A DNA stretch of 64,000 nt, from contig JBGASU010000001.1 of NCBI GenBank assembly GCA_044229535.1, positions 372,001 through 436,000 on the forward strand, given 5' to 3'. The stretch comes from CAZLFQ01 sp044229535. Its GTDB lineage: Bacteria > Pseudomonadota > Alphaproteobacteria > Rickettsiales > Midichloriaceae. This document shows, piece after piece, positions 52,657 to 61,232 of the stretch. How positions within the stretch are numbered: the first letter of the stretch is position 1; each line of letters begins with the position of its first letter. The position numbers were made by a program, and so were the translations under genes. The notes under the pieces are model-generated. The model was not told the origin of the DNA, did no database searches, and was given only the letters and a program-made list of their open reading frames with translations.

Positions 52657-53988
52657 ATGACAATAAAAGTTGCAATATTAGGAAAGCCAAACGTCGGCAA
52701 GTCTACATTATTTAATAAATTGTGTGGTAGAAGGCTTGCTATAACTCATGACCAACCTGGGGTTACTAGGGATCGCAAAGAATACAAAGTAACTTTGGAC
52801 AAACAAGATTTTATACTGATAGATACCGCTGGACTTGAAAAATCAAAAGAACTACTTTCTAAAAGCATGGTAAGCCAAACTTTAACTGCAGCAAAAGAAG
52901 CAGATATAATATTGTTCATGATTGATGCGAGATATGGTCTTGATGATGATGACAAAGACTTTGCAAATCAAGTTAGAAAATTTGGTAAAAAGATAATATT
53001 ATTAGCTAATAAATCCGAAGGAAAACAAAACCTAGATTATAAGGCTCTTTACAAACTAGGGTTTGGTGATCCTATCTTTATAGCTGCTGAACATAAAATT
53101 GGCTTCGATTTAATTGCTAAAGCAGTAGCCGAAGCTAGCAAAGACATCAAAATTGCAGCACCCAAACAAGAAGAGGAATGCCATCATTTAAGATTCTCAC
53201 TAATTGGTAGACCCAACGTTGGTAAATCCACAATTTTTAATAAATTATTAGGCTTCGAAAGGGTTATAACATCAGATATCTCTGGCACTACTCGAGATGC
53301 AATCAGTCACTTTTTAGAAGTAGACGGAAGACCAGTAGAATTAGTCGATACCGCAGGACTACGCAGAAAAGGCAGAGTACACGAAGAAGTTGAAAGCCTA
53401 TCTACCGCAGAGACAATCAATGCAATTCGTAGAAGCCACGTTGTAGCAATTACTTTAGATGCTAGTCAAGCGATGGAAAAACAAGATTTAACAATCGCTA
53501 ACGTCGCAATTAAAGAAGGGCGTGCCGTAGTACTGGTAATCAATAAATACGATCTAGTCACCGATAAAAAAACATTCAAAGATGAACTCGATTATTTAAT
53601 AAGTCGCAATATGACCGATGTAGTTGGCATTCCTGTAGTTTATATGTCAGCACTCAAGGATAAAAATTTAAACCACTTATTCAAAGCAATATTCAAGGCA
53701 GAAGAGATTTGGCAGTCTGATCTTTCAACAAATAGTCTTAATAGATGGTTAAAAGCAGCGACAGACGCTCACATCCCCCCACTTTCACACCATGGAAGAA
53801 GGATTAGATTAAAGTACATGACTCAGACTGGAAATAGACCTCCTACGTTCACTATTTTCGCAAATATTCCAGATGACCTACCACCTTCTTACACCAAGTA
53901 TTTAATGAATTCTATGCGTGAAGCATTTGATATGTACGGAACTCCTATTAGAATAAAATATAGAAAGATTGAAAATCCTTATTCATAA
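52657..53988 (+). CDS. der: Ribosome biogenesis GTPase Der (EngA), 443 aa
   Basis: Two tandem GTPase domains and a KH-like C-terminal domain, needed for 50S subunit assembly. Domain 1: GKPNVGKS (residues 8-15), DTAGL and NKSEG as G4. Domain 2: GRPNVGKS (about 185-192), DTAGLRRKGRV and NKYD. The C-terminal KH-like domain contains the basic Y-M-T-Q-T-G-N-R-P-P-T-F segment. Length is normal. It ends convergently, overlapping the stop of the 53983 gene by six bases. Confidence 0.96.
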   Translation: MTIKVAILGKPNVGKSTLFNKLCGRRLAITHDQPGVTRDRKEYKVTLDKQDFILIDTAGLEKSKELLSKSMVSQTLTAAKEADIILFMIDARYGLDDDDKDFANQVRKFGKKIILLANKSEGKQNLDYKALYKLGFGDPIFIAAEHKIGFDLIAKAVAEASKDIKIAAPKQEEECHHLRFSLIGRPNVGKSTIFNKLLGFERVITSDISGTTRDAISHFLEVDGRPVELVDTAGLRRKGRVHEEVESLSTAETINAIRRSHVVAITLDASQAMEKQDLTIANVAIKEGRAVVLVINKYDLVTDKKTFKDELDYLISRNMTDVVGIPVVYMSALKDKNLNHLFKAIFKAEEIWQSDLSTNSLNRWLKAATDAHIPPLSHHGRRIRLKYMTQTGNRPPTFTIFANIPDDLPPSYTKYLMNSMREAFDMYGTPIRIKYRKIENPYS

Positions 53989-54693
53989 TTTTCTTCCAGG
54001 AATATGTCCGTACTGGCTAGCTTTATCCTTTTTATCTTGTTCTGCTGAGACTTTTGAGGAGCTAGTTGGCTGAAATTTTTCAGCAAAGCCAGTTTTAGAC
54101 TCTTGACCTTCCGGGGCTTTTGGCAGCACTTGGTAAATATCGTCAGACCTTGCCGACGAACCAGAGTTTCTTTGAGACGCACCTCCCATTTGACCAGGAA
54201 CTTGTCCATATACTGAATTTGTCTCAATTGCGGGAGGCGCAGAATTTCTAAGCGCTTCACTCGTACTTCCATATGTTGCAGATGGCACTTGTAGATATGT
54301 TCGGCCAACAGGTGTTGGTGATGGAGCAGATTGAGTTTTAATAGGTTCTTTCATCCCAATTTTTTTATGTGCATTACCGACTAACTCAAAAGCTTTTTTT
54401 ACAAACGATGCAGTTTCAGGAGTAATATCTTTTTTCGCCATATCAGACTGTAATTTTGTTTCTACAGCATTAATAGCGCTTTTCACTCCTTCTTTATCCA
54501 AAGCTTCTTTTGAACAATGCCCTTGTACTACCGTTGCAATACCAAGCACGCTATTAGATAAATTAGCACCTGTTTTTTCATCGGCTAATATTCTATATAA
54601 TCCAGATATAACCTCTGCTTTTTTTTCATTTTTTGCACTTTTTTCTTCTGGAGATTCAACCCTAAATCCTTTGGAATCCCCTAAAAATTCCAT
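53983..54693 (-). CDS. Tyr-motif repeat protein, 236 aa as read, candidate phosphorylated effector
   Basis: I know no family for this protein. Residues 1-115 are helical and charged. Residues 115-236 are disordered, rich in Pro, Ser, Gly and Gln, and hold repeated tyrosine motifs: T-Y-L-Q-V-P (Tyr133), V-Y-G-Q-V-P-G (Tyr162), D-D-I-Y-Q-V-L-P (Tyr187) and Q-Y-G-H-I-P-G (Tyr228). Such spaced Y-x-x-V/I-P motifs in a disordered tail recall effectors that host tyrosine kinases phosphorylate (EPIYA-type and similar). The ATG at 54693 lacks a ribosome binding site; a much better start lies at 54781 in another frame (see the 54662-54781 entry), so the N-terminus may be broken. No signal peptide is seen. 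Confidence 0.6.
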   Translation of the reverse strand: MEFLGDSKGFRVESPEEKSAKNEKKAEVISGLYRILADEKTGANLSNSVLGIATVVQGHCSKEALDKEGVKSAINAVETKLQSDMAKKDITPETASFVKKAFELVGNAHKKIGMKEPIKTQSAPSPTPVGRTYLQVPSATYGSTSEALRNSAPPAIETNSVYGQVPGQMGGASQRNSGSSARSDDIYQVLPKAPEGQESKTGFAEKFQPTSSSKVSAEQDKKDKASQYGHIPGRKL

Positions 54694-54781
54694 TACTTAT
54701 AGCATTGCGGACAGCTGGTAAAGTTACTGTGTTTAACTTTAGTACAAGTTCAGCTGCTAATTTGTTTTCCTTATTTTGCAT
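54662..54781 (-). pseudogene. Likely frameshifted N-terminal end of the Tyr-motif protein gene (39 codons)
   Basis: A perfect AGGAG ribosome binding site (54792-54788) precedes an ATG at 54781 by six bases. The 39-codon frame (MQNKENKLAAELVLKLNTV and on) runs past the assumed start of the next frame. If the T5 run on the minus strand (A5 at 54683-54687) had one more T, the two frames would join as I-S-N-G-I-F-L-G-D-S-K-G-F-R, a smooth sequence. I infer one 275-residue gene with a single-base deletion. Confidence 0.5.
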
Positions 54782-55037
54782 ATAAAACTCCTAAAAACCA
54801 TAAACTAACAATATCACAGCAAATATTAACAAATGGTTAATGTGACTAACTTATATATAAAAAAACTCTCTCATCACCCTAAAAAACGATTGAAAGCTTA
54901 GGAGATTTATAGTATCTCTCTCTGTGTAAAATCTTTAATTTAGTAATATATGAGTAGTGGTCAACAAAGACCTATCCATAATTTCATTTCTAAATCACAA
55001 GTAAATTCCGCACGCAGTTATAGTTATAGAGGTCATA
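54782..55037. other. Intergenic region upstream of the transporter pair
   Basis: No coding sequence or repeat is evident. It contains the ribosome binding site of the 54781 start at one end (54788-54792), and AGAGGT just before the ATG at 55038 at the other. I could not identify a convincing promoter. Confidence 0.4.
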
Positions 55038-56123
55038 ATGTCGAATAAGTCAAAAGTATCCGCAAAACAACGCCACACCGCCATGCTAGAACAAGAACAC
55101 CATAATCTACTTGGTATCTTGTTCATGTTATTCAACGCTATTTCTATAGCGGTTCTATATGCGGCCATTAAAACTTTGACAAAAGATATGAGCTCTAGCT
55201 TAGTAGTATTTCTTTATAAGTTTTCAATACTGGTTCTAATAATTCCTTGGTGTTTACACGGCGGTATCAAATCTCTTAAAACAAACAGAATATGGCTACA
55301 TATGTCTAGAGGCTTCTTGAGTATTTCTGGATCTCTTTGCCTATTTTTTGCCATTAAACATATCGAACTAGTAGACATCACAGCAATTGGATATATGGAA
55401 CAAGTTATCTTGGTTATTATAGGAATTGTCTATTTCAAAGAAAAATCTACTAATTCCAAAGCGGTAACAATAATTCTTAGCTTCTTAGGAGCTATGCTGG
55501 TTGTATATCCTGAGATTATCACTTATAGCGCAAAACACGGCCTATCATTAAATAAAATAAGCCTCACGAAAGAATTTAATCATTATTATTTCTTTGTATT
55601 TGCTTCAATTGGGTTTTGGGCAACAAATTGCACAGTAATAAAAGTATTAGGGAGAACTGAAAAAACTAAGGTTCAACTTTTCTATGTAATGCTAGTTTCA
55701 TGTATCATCGCCTACCCTCTTGCATTTATGCATTGGCAGCCAACAACTATATTAGACGGAGTAGAGATTAAGTATCCAGACAGGCACTTAGCGTTCTCTG
55801 AACTAGGCCTGCAAGCGAAGCATTTACCTACCATTGCTCTACTAGCCTTATGTTATTTTATCCACAGCATTGCTTTCTTTAAGGCGCTGAAGTATGCTGA
55901 ACTCTCTACTGTTATCCCTTTTGATTATAGTAGACTGGTTTTCACAGGAATTTTAGGTTATTTATTCTTTAGTGAAGTACCGCATTTTGGTTCATATGTT
56001 GGATATTTCCTCATAGTTGGCTCTGGTGTTTATTTAATTAGAGCCGAAGCAAAACGCAGAAGAAAAAAGAAAGAACAGCTAGAAAAAGAACAGATGTCAG
56101 AGGCAGAGTTTGAAAATGCGTAA
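55038..56123 (+). CDS. EamA/DMT family transporter, 361 aa
   Basis: Ten hydrophobic helices in two EamA repeats, with a polar N-terminal extension (about 30 residues) and a charged C-terminal tail (RRRKKKEQLEKEQMSEAEFE). Family blocks include FLYKFSILVLIIPWCLHGG, GFLSISGSLCLFFAIKHIEL and the second-repeat PFDYSRLVFTGILGYLFFSE. A 45-residue insertion near residue 230-255 loops between the repeats. AGAGGT precedes the ATG. Its last 14 bases overlap the next gene, its paralogue. Probably imports a host metabolite; the substrate is unknown. Confidence 0.88.
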   Translation: MSNKSKVSAKQRHTAMLEQEHHNLLGILFMLFNAISIAVLYAAIKTLTKDMSSSLVVFLYKFSILVLIIPWCLHGGIKSLKTNRIWLHMSRGFLSISGSLCLFFAIKHIELVDITAIGYMEQVILVIIGIVYFKEKSTNSKAVTIILSFLGAMLVVYPEIITYSAKHGLSLNKISLTKEFNHYYFFVFASIGFWATNCTVIKVLGRTEKTKVQLFYVMLVSCIIAYPLAFMHWQPTTILDGVEIKYPDRHLAFSELGLQAKHLPTIALLALCYFIHSIAFFKALKYAELSTVIPFDYSRLVFTGILGYLFFSEVPHFGSYVGYFLIVGSGVYLIRAEAKRRRKKKEQLEKEQMSEAEFENA

Positions 56124-57054
56124 TAAGACAGATAAAAGGTTTAAACCTACAAAGACAATGTCTGGAATATTATTAATGGTGCTACACGCATTGTCTATGT
56201 CTGTACTTTACATAGTAGCTAAACATTTGACTAAATCTCTACACCCATTCCAAGTTGCATTTCTATACAAGTTTGCAATTTTGATAGCAATAACTCCTTG
56301 GTGTTTTTATGGAGAGTATAAAAAAAACTTAAAGACTAAAAGAATTGGAATGCACGTAGCGCGTGGCACATTTAGTCTTTTAGGCACTTTATGTTTTTTT
56401 GTAGCGGTATCAAATCTAGACGTTACTAATGCGGCTGCAATCACCTACCTTGATCATATAATAGTAATTTTGATAGGTTTTTTCTACTTTAAGGAAAAAT
56501 TGTCAAATCCTAAAATTATCATGATTGTCATGAGTTTTATAGGCGCGCTGCTCATAGTAAAACCTGGATTTGTTAACTTTAATAAATACTATGTCTTCTT
56601 GTTTATGGCGCTGGTATTTTGGGCAATGAACTGCACCGTAATTAAGATGCTTGGCTCTACAGAAAGATCTAAAGCACAAATTTTTTATGTTATGCTGTTT
56701 TCATCAATATTTTCCTCACCCATGGCGTTATATGAATGGAAGCCAATCGAAATTTGGCATTTACAGTACATCCTAATCTTAGCAGTATGCTATTTAATAC
56801 ATACAATTGCGTTCTTCAAGGCGTTTAAATTTGCAGATATGTCTACTGTAATGCCTTTTGATTATTGTAGGTTAATATTCACTGGGCTGCTTGGATTCAT
56901 ATTCCTAAAGGAGATTCCAGATCAATATTCTCTTGTTGGATATGCCCTTATTATTGCTGGCGGTTTATATGCAATACAATATGAAGCTAGGAAGAATAAA
57001 AAGGTCAATGACGCAAGAAAACTGGAACTTGAAGCTGAATACGAGCAGGCCTGA
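56110..57054 (+). CDS. EamA/DMT family transporter, 314 aa (paralogue of the upstream gene)
   Basis: Same architecture as its neighbour, with many identical blocks: FLYKFAILIAITPWCFYGEY, GTFSLLGTLCFFVAVSNLD, WAMNCTVIKMLGSTERSKAQ and MPFDYCRLIFTGLLGFIFLKE. It lacks the inter-repeat insertion and most of the N-terminal extension. It starts inside the upstream gene (14-base overlap), so the two are translationally coupled. The pair may form a heterodimer or simply be a divergent tandem duplication. Confidence 0.88.
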   Translation: MKMRNKTDKRFKPTKTMSGILLMVLHALSMSVLYIVAKHLTKSLHPFQVAFLYKFAILIAITPWCFYGEYKKNLKTKRIGMHVARGTFSLLGTLCFFVAVSNLDVTNAAAITYLDHIIVILIGFFYFKEKLSNPKIIMIVMSFIGALLIVKPGFVNFNKYYVFLFMALVFWAMNCTVIKMLGSTERSKAQIFYVMLFSSIFSSPMALYEWKPIEIWHLQYILILAVCYLIHTIAFFKAFKFADMSTVMPFDYCRLIFTGLLGFIFLKEIPDQYSLVGYALIIAGGLYAIQYEARKNKKVNDARKLELEAEYEQA

Positions 57055-57145
57055 TTAAATAACAAAACACCTGTTAACTATTTTGTTTGCTAATTTTATT
57101 AACCAATAATATCATTGTTATATATGGCGCAAGTAGTGCAGAGCA

Positions 57146-59047
57146 ATGGAAGATACGAATTTAGTTGAAAATAAAAATAATAAAACCGAATTAGAAGACG
57201 GCAGTAAGTCTGTACTGGACACTGAACAACTAAAGCAACAGGTTGCCCAGTTCCGTAAGCAACTTGAGGAAAAGAAAGATAAAATATCCCAATTAAATCG
57301 AGAAGCTGCAGAGCAGCTAACAAAACAAGAAGGTGGTAAAGATAGCGGCCAAGCCATGACTCTAGGCGATAGGCTAGTATCAAAAGGTATTATTTCAAAA
57401 GATCAGTTAGAGATTGCATTAAAAGAACAAAGAGAATCTCTAGTTAAGAAAGAACTTGGAACAATACTTGTAGAATTGAATTTCATAACCGATACCATTC
57501 TTTCACAAATTCTATCAGAAGCCTCAGGTGTAAGATCGGTTGATCTTCGCTCAATGGCTCTCGATACGGAACTAATTCGCAGAATTCCAAAAATAATTGC
57601 AGCGCAGTATAAAATTATAGCTCTTGAACTTAGAGGAGATGAGCTAACAGTCGCTACATCAGACGTTTACAACGTTCTAGCTATTGACCAAGTAAAACGC
57701 TATTTCCATAAGAGCATAAAAATCGTCCCAGTATTCGCTAACGATTTCCAAATTACCGAAGTAATCGACCAGTACTACGATTACGAAATGAATATGTACG
57801 GTATTATCAAGGAAATTGAGACTGGCGATGTAAAGTATACTGGACAAGAAGAAGGATATGTAAACCCTACTGTAAGGCTTGTAGACTCTATATTCATCGA
57901 CGCCGTAAAACAAAGCGCTTCAGATATTCACTTTGAACCAGAGAATGAATTTGTAAGGCTCCGGTATCGTATTGATGGACGCTTGATCCAAATAATAAGC
58001 TTCCATAAAGACTACTGGTCTGCAATTGTAGTACGTATTAAAATTCTTGCTGGCTTAAACATTGCGGAGACTAGAAATCCACAAGACGGCAGGATAACTT
58101 ACACTATAATGGGAAGAAAAGTAGACTTTAGGATTTCATGTTTACCAACTGTGTATGGTGAAAACGTTGTAGCTCGTATTCTAGATAAAAGCAGATCACT
58201 TGTAGCACTACCAGAACTTGGTCTTAGTGAGAGGAATTTAAACTTATTAAAAAGATTATTAAAAAGACCAGAAGGCGTAATAATTGTAACTGGCCCTACT
58301 GGTAGCGGTAAAACAACCACTCTTTATTCGGTTCTCTCATTCATCAACTCGATGGAAACAAATATAATGACGCTCGAAGACCCTGTAGAGTATCAATTAC
58401 CAGTTATTAGACAAAGTGCCGTTAGAGAAGGAACTGAGATGACTTTTGATCGCGGCATAAGAACTTTGATGAGACAAGATCCAGATATTATTTTCGTAGG
58501 TGAGATTCGTGATTCAGAGACAGCTGGTATGACCATAAGAGCGGCGATGACTGGTCACCAAGTTTTCACTACACTTCATACAAACGATGCACTTGGTGCA
58601 ATACCAAGGCTTATGGATATTGGGATTAAGGGCTCGTTACTTGCTGGCACAATTATATGCTCAATCGCTCAGCGTCTTGCAAGAAAGCTTTGTGTGTATT
58701 GCAAAGAAAAATACACCCCAAGTTCTGATGAATGCAAAGTGCTTGGACTAAACCCTATGAATCCAGGTCATCTTTTTAGGCATAAAGGATGTAATAAATG
58801 CTATAACACAGGGTATAAGGGCCGTGTAGCTTTATATGAAATACTACCTGTAGATAAAGAACTGGATGACATGATTTCACGCGAAGCCTCAAGAAAAGAG
58901 ATGTTAACTTATTCATTAGCAAATGGGTATATTCCTATTGCTGAAGATGGAGTGGAAAAAATTAAAGCTGGAGTCACAGATTTAGAAGAAGTGGTTCACA
59001 CAATCGATATGACGGAGAAATTAAAAGATGTCAGTTTATTCTTATAA
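57146..59047 (+). CDS. pilB: Type IV pilus / type II secretion assembly ATPase (PilB/GspE), 633 aa
   Basis: Hexameric ATPase powering pilin assembly at the inner membrane. A coiled-coil N-terminal region (about 1-65) is followed by the MshEN-type domain starting GDRLVSKGIISKDQLEIALK. The ATPase core has Walker A G-P-T-G-S-G-K-T-T (383-391), the Asp box TLEDPVEYQL, Walker B D-P-D-I-I-F-V-G-E-I-R-D-S-E and the His box TTLHTNDA. A tetracysteine zinc motif (CVYCKEK and later CNKCYNTG) sits near the C-terminus, as in PilB and GspE. The stop overlaps pilC by 20 bases. Whether the system is a pilus or a secretion pseudopilus is open. Confidence 0.94.
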   Translation: MEDTNLVENKNNKTELEDGSKSVLDTEQLKQQVAQFRKQLEEKKDKISQLNREAAEQLTKQEGGKDSGQAMTLGDRLVSKGIISKDQLEIALKEQRESLVKKELGTILVELNFITDTILSQILSEASGVRSVDLRSMALDTELIRRIPKIIAAQYKIIALELRGDELTVATSDVYNVLAIDQVKRYFHKSIKIVPVFANDFQITEVIDQYYDYEMNMYGIIKEIETGDVKYTGQEEGYVNPTVRLVDSIFIDAVKQSASDIHFEPENEFVRLRYRIDGRLIQIISFHKDYWSAIVVRIKILAGLNIAETRNPQDGRITYTIMGRKVDFRISCLPTVYGENVVARILDKSRSLVALPELGLSERNLNLLKRLLKRPEGVIIVTGPTGSGKTTTLYSVLSFINSMETNIMTLEDPVEYQLPVIRQSAVREGTEMTFDRGIRTLMRQDPDIIFVGEIRDSETAGMTIRAAMTGHQVFTTLHTNDALGAIPRLMDIGIKGSLLAGTIICSIAQRLARKLCVYCKEKYTPSSDECKVLGLNPMNPGHLFRHKGCNKCYNTGYKGRVALYEILPVDKELDDMISREASRKEMLTYSLANGYIPIAEDGVEKIKAGVTDLEEVVHTIDMTEKLKDVSLFL

Positions 59048-60227
59048 AGCTTTAACCATTGATGGCGAGACCGTAAAAGGCAGATTACCAGCTATGAATG
59101 AAGCCGAGCTCGAAAGCAAGCTCAAACAATCTAACTTAGACCTTATATCCTGTTCTGAAGTCAGATCTACAGGAATAAACTTCTTCGCATCCGTGCAATT
59201 AGAAGAAATTATTCTCGTTTGTATTCACCTTCACCACTTGGAAGAAGCTGGCGTACCAATTCTTGATTCAATTGCCGACTTACGCGATACAGCCGATAAC
59301 CCAAAGTTAAGACAAATAATGATGGATGTTTATGATTCATTAAAGAATGGTAAATCCTTTTCTCAAGCACTAGAAGCACATCCCGAAGTATTCGATAAAA
59401 TCTTTATCGGCCTAATTAAAGCTGGGGAAAGAACTGGTAATTTTGCAGATGTGTTTTCTCACTTAGAACATCACTATAAGTGGGTAATGGCATTGAGAGC
59501 GAAAATTAAAAAAGCGACTTATTACCCTATATTCCTATTATTTTTAATGATGGGCGTTATATCACTAATGATGGTGTTTGTAATACCAAAACTTACAGTA
59601 TTCTTACTATCACAAAACATAGACTTACCATTTTATACCACATCTCTTATAGCTGTATCAAAATTTGTTGGAGATTATTGGATATTTTTAATCGCAACAC
59701 CAATAATATTGTACATTATAATGAAATTTATCCAAAAAAGTTCCCCATCTGGTGCCTATTATATAGATGTAATGAAACTCAACTTCCCTATAACAGGTAT
59801 AGTACTACGCAAGATTGAAATAGCGCGATTTTGTCACTTTTTTGCTATTACATACAAAAGCGGTATTGGTATCCTAGAGTGCCTAGATGCATCTTCAGAC
59901 GTGGTAAAAAACCTAGTGATAAAACAAGCGATTGGGCGCATGAGAAAAGATATCATGGATGGCAAACGACTTACCGAATCATTGATGCTAACTGGTGAAT
60001 TTCCGCAACTTGTAGTCAGGATGTTTAAGGTTGGTGAAGACAGCGGTAACTTAGATAACGCATTAAAAAACATCAACCTATTCTATGATGCAGAGATCAA
60101 CACATCTGTAGACAACATGGTTGGAGTTTTACAACCAGCACTTACAATAATGATGGGTGGTCTTATGATGTGGATTACAATTGCGGTATTCGGCCCTATA
60201 TACGGAAGCTTTGGAAAGGTGAAATAA
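59028..60227 (+). CDS. pilC: Type IV pilus / type II secretion inner-membrane platform protein (PilC/GspF), 399 aa
   Basis: Polytopic platform protein that couples the assembly ATPase to pilin polymerisation. It has two GspF domains, each preceded by a helical cytoplasmic region. Domain 1 has the block G-L-I-K-A-G-E-R-T-G and YPIFLLFLMMGVISLMMVFV. Domain 2 has FCHFFAITYKSGIGILECLD, MFKVGEDSGNLDNALKNI and a final membrane segment. The start overlaps the end of pilB by 20 bases, so the two are translationally coupled. No pilM-Q or secretin genes are seen in this window. Confidence 0.93.
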   Translation: MSVYSYKALTIDGETVKGRLPAMNEAELESKLKQSNLDLISCSEVRSTGINFFASVQLEEIILVCIHLHHLEEAGVPILDSIADLRDTADNPKLRQIMMDVYDSLKNGKSFSQALEAHPEVFDKIFIGLIKAGERTGNFADVFSHLEHHYKWVMALRAKIKKATYYPIFLLFLMMGVISLMMVFVIPKLTVFLLSQNIDLPFYTTSLIAVSKFVGDYWIFLIATPIILYIIMKFIQKSSPSGAYYIDVMKLNFPITGIVLRKIEIARFCHFFAITYKSGIGILECLDASSDVVKNLVIKQAIGRMRKDIMDGKRLTESLMLTGEFPQLVVRMFKVGEDSGNLDNALKNINLFYDAEINTSVDNMVGVLQPALTIMMGGLMMWITIAVFGPIYGSFGKVK

Positions 60228-60280
60228 TCCACATATAAATAACACTATATTGAGCCACTCTTTTAAATAACTAACTAAGC

Positions 60281-60607
60281 TTAATTGTCGTTTGCAGCTT
60301 TAGAATACCTATCTTCTGCTTTTTGATGTAGATTTGCTTTGTTGATTTTGCTTTGCAGATCTATTAGTTTTGCTGCGATGTTATTTTTTAGAGTATTAAC
60401 CTCATAAGATATATCATCAAGCTTCGATGAAAACTTTACCGCTTCACTTTTATCAAGCTTAGACAATTGCTCCGCAAGCTTCATGATCAAATTCTCTATA
60501 ACTTCCATATTTGGAACATCGTTATTATCACTAGCAATCTTTGCTATAGATATCTCCTCATCAATACTAGAAAGAATTTGTTTAGCTCTGAGAAAAGCGT
60601 TTTCCAT
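60281..60607 (-). CDS. Hypothetical coiled-coil protein, 108 aa
   Basis: I do not recognise this protein. It is entirely helical and charged with a heptad-like pattern between about residues 40 and 95 (LIMKLAEQLSKLDKSEAVKF and VNTLKNNIAAKLIDLQSKI), so a coiled coil or helical bundle is likely. There is no signal peptide. It begins one base after the stop of rnhA on the same strand, so the two genes form an operon. It ends near the pilC stop, convergently. Confidence 0.6.
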   Translation of the reverse strand: MENAFLRAKQILSSIDEEISIAKIASDNNDVPNMEVIENLIMKLAEQLSKLDKSEAVKFSSKLDDISYEVNTLKNNIAAKLIDLQSKINKANLHQKAEDRYSKAANDN

Positions 60608-60608
60608 A

Positions 60609-61034
60609 TTATTTTTTTATTGCATTAGTAGCAAGCTTATCAGCTCTTTCATTATAGTCAACGCCACTATGCCCTTTAACCCATTTCCAGACTATTTCAT
60701 GTTTTGAAGACTCTTCTAATAACTCTTTCCAAAGTTCAATATTTTTAACTTTCCCTTTATTCCAATCATTCTTAAGCCAGCCTTTTATCCAAACAGTAAT
60801 GCCGTTTTTAACATATTGGCTGTCGGTATGAATTACAATGCTCACTTTCTTTTTAACATTTTTTATAGCTTCAATCGCAGCACGAAGCTCCATTTGATTA
60901 TTTGTAGTATGATCTGCAGAACCTGATATTTCCTTAATTGTGTCGCCCCATATAAGTACAGCACCCCACCCCCCCGGACCTGGGTTACCGCTACATGCTC
61001 CGTCACAGTATATGTGTAATTCTTTTTCCATCAC
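60609..61034 (-). CDS. rnhA: Ribonuclease HI, 141 aa
   Basis: Degrades the RNA strand of RNA-DNA hybrids. Catalytic acidic residues are seen in I-Y-C-D-G-A-C-S-G-N-P-G-P-G-G-W-G (Asp10), M-E-L-R-A-A-I-E-A (Glu48), H-T-D-S-Q-Y-V (Asp71) and Y-N-E-R-A-D-K-L-A (Asp near 133), with the basic W-K-W-V-K-G-H-S-G block before the last. Length is typical of the bacterial enzyme. The start may be the first or second Met. The downstream coiled-coil gene follows by one base. Confidence 0.96.
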   Translation of the reverse strand: MMEKELHIYCDGACSGNPGPGGWGAVLIWGDTIKEISGSADHTTNNQMELRAAIEAIKNVKKKVSIVIHTDSQYVKNGITVWIKGWLKNDWNKGKVKNIELWKELLEESSKHEIVWKWVKGHSGVDYNERADKLATNAIKK

Positions 61035-61149
61035 TATTCTCTCTTTTGTGAGAAAGAGTCTATAGCGATCTTTTAATTTTTCAACCTATTGATAATCACT
61101 TAATACTTTAATACTAATTAATTTTAGTATATAAGTGCTGTTGAAACGC

Positions 61150-61224
61150 AGGAGTGTAGCTCAATGGTAGAGCACCGGTCTCCAAAACCGGGGGTTGTGG
61201 GTTCGAGTCCTATCGCTCCTGCCA
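61150..61224 (+). tRNA. tRNA-Trp (anticodon CCA)
   Basis: Cloverleaf with acceptor arms AGGAGTG (61150-61156) and CGCTCCT (61214-61220, one G-T pair), D-arm AGCTCAATGGTAGAGC, anticodon stem CCGGT/ACCGG around the loop CTCCAAA (anticodon CCA), and the T-arm with GGTTCGAGTCC. Discriminator G; the CCA end is encoded. The convergent gene at 61233 ends eight bases away on the other strand. Confidence 0.96.
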
Positions 61225-61232
61225 GCTTTCAA

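Noticed and set aside
55038..57054. The overlapping transporter genes as one gene broken by a frameshift
   Set aside because: Each encodes a complete ten-helix protein with both EamA repeats and they are paralogous; the 14-base overlap is ordinary coupling.
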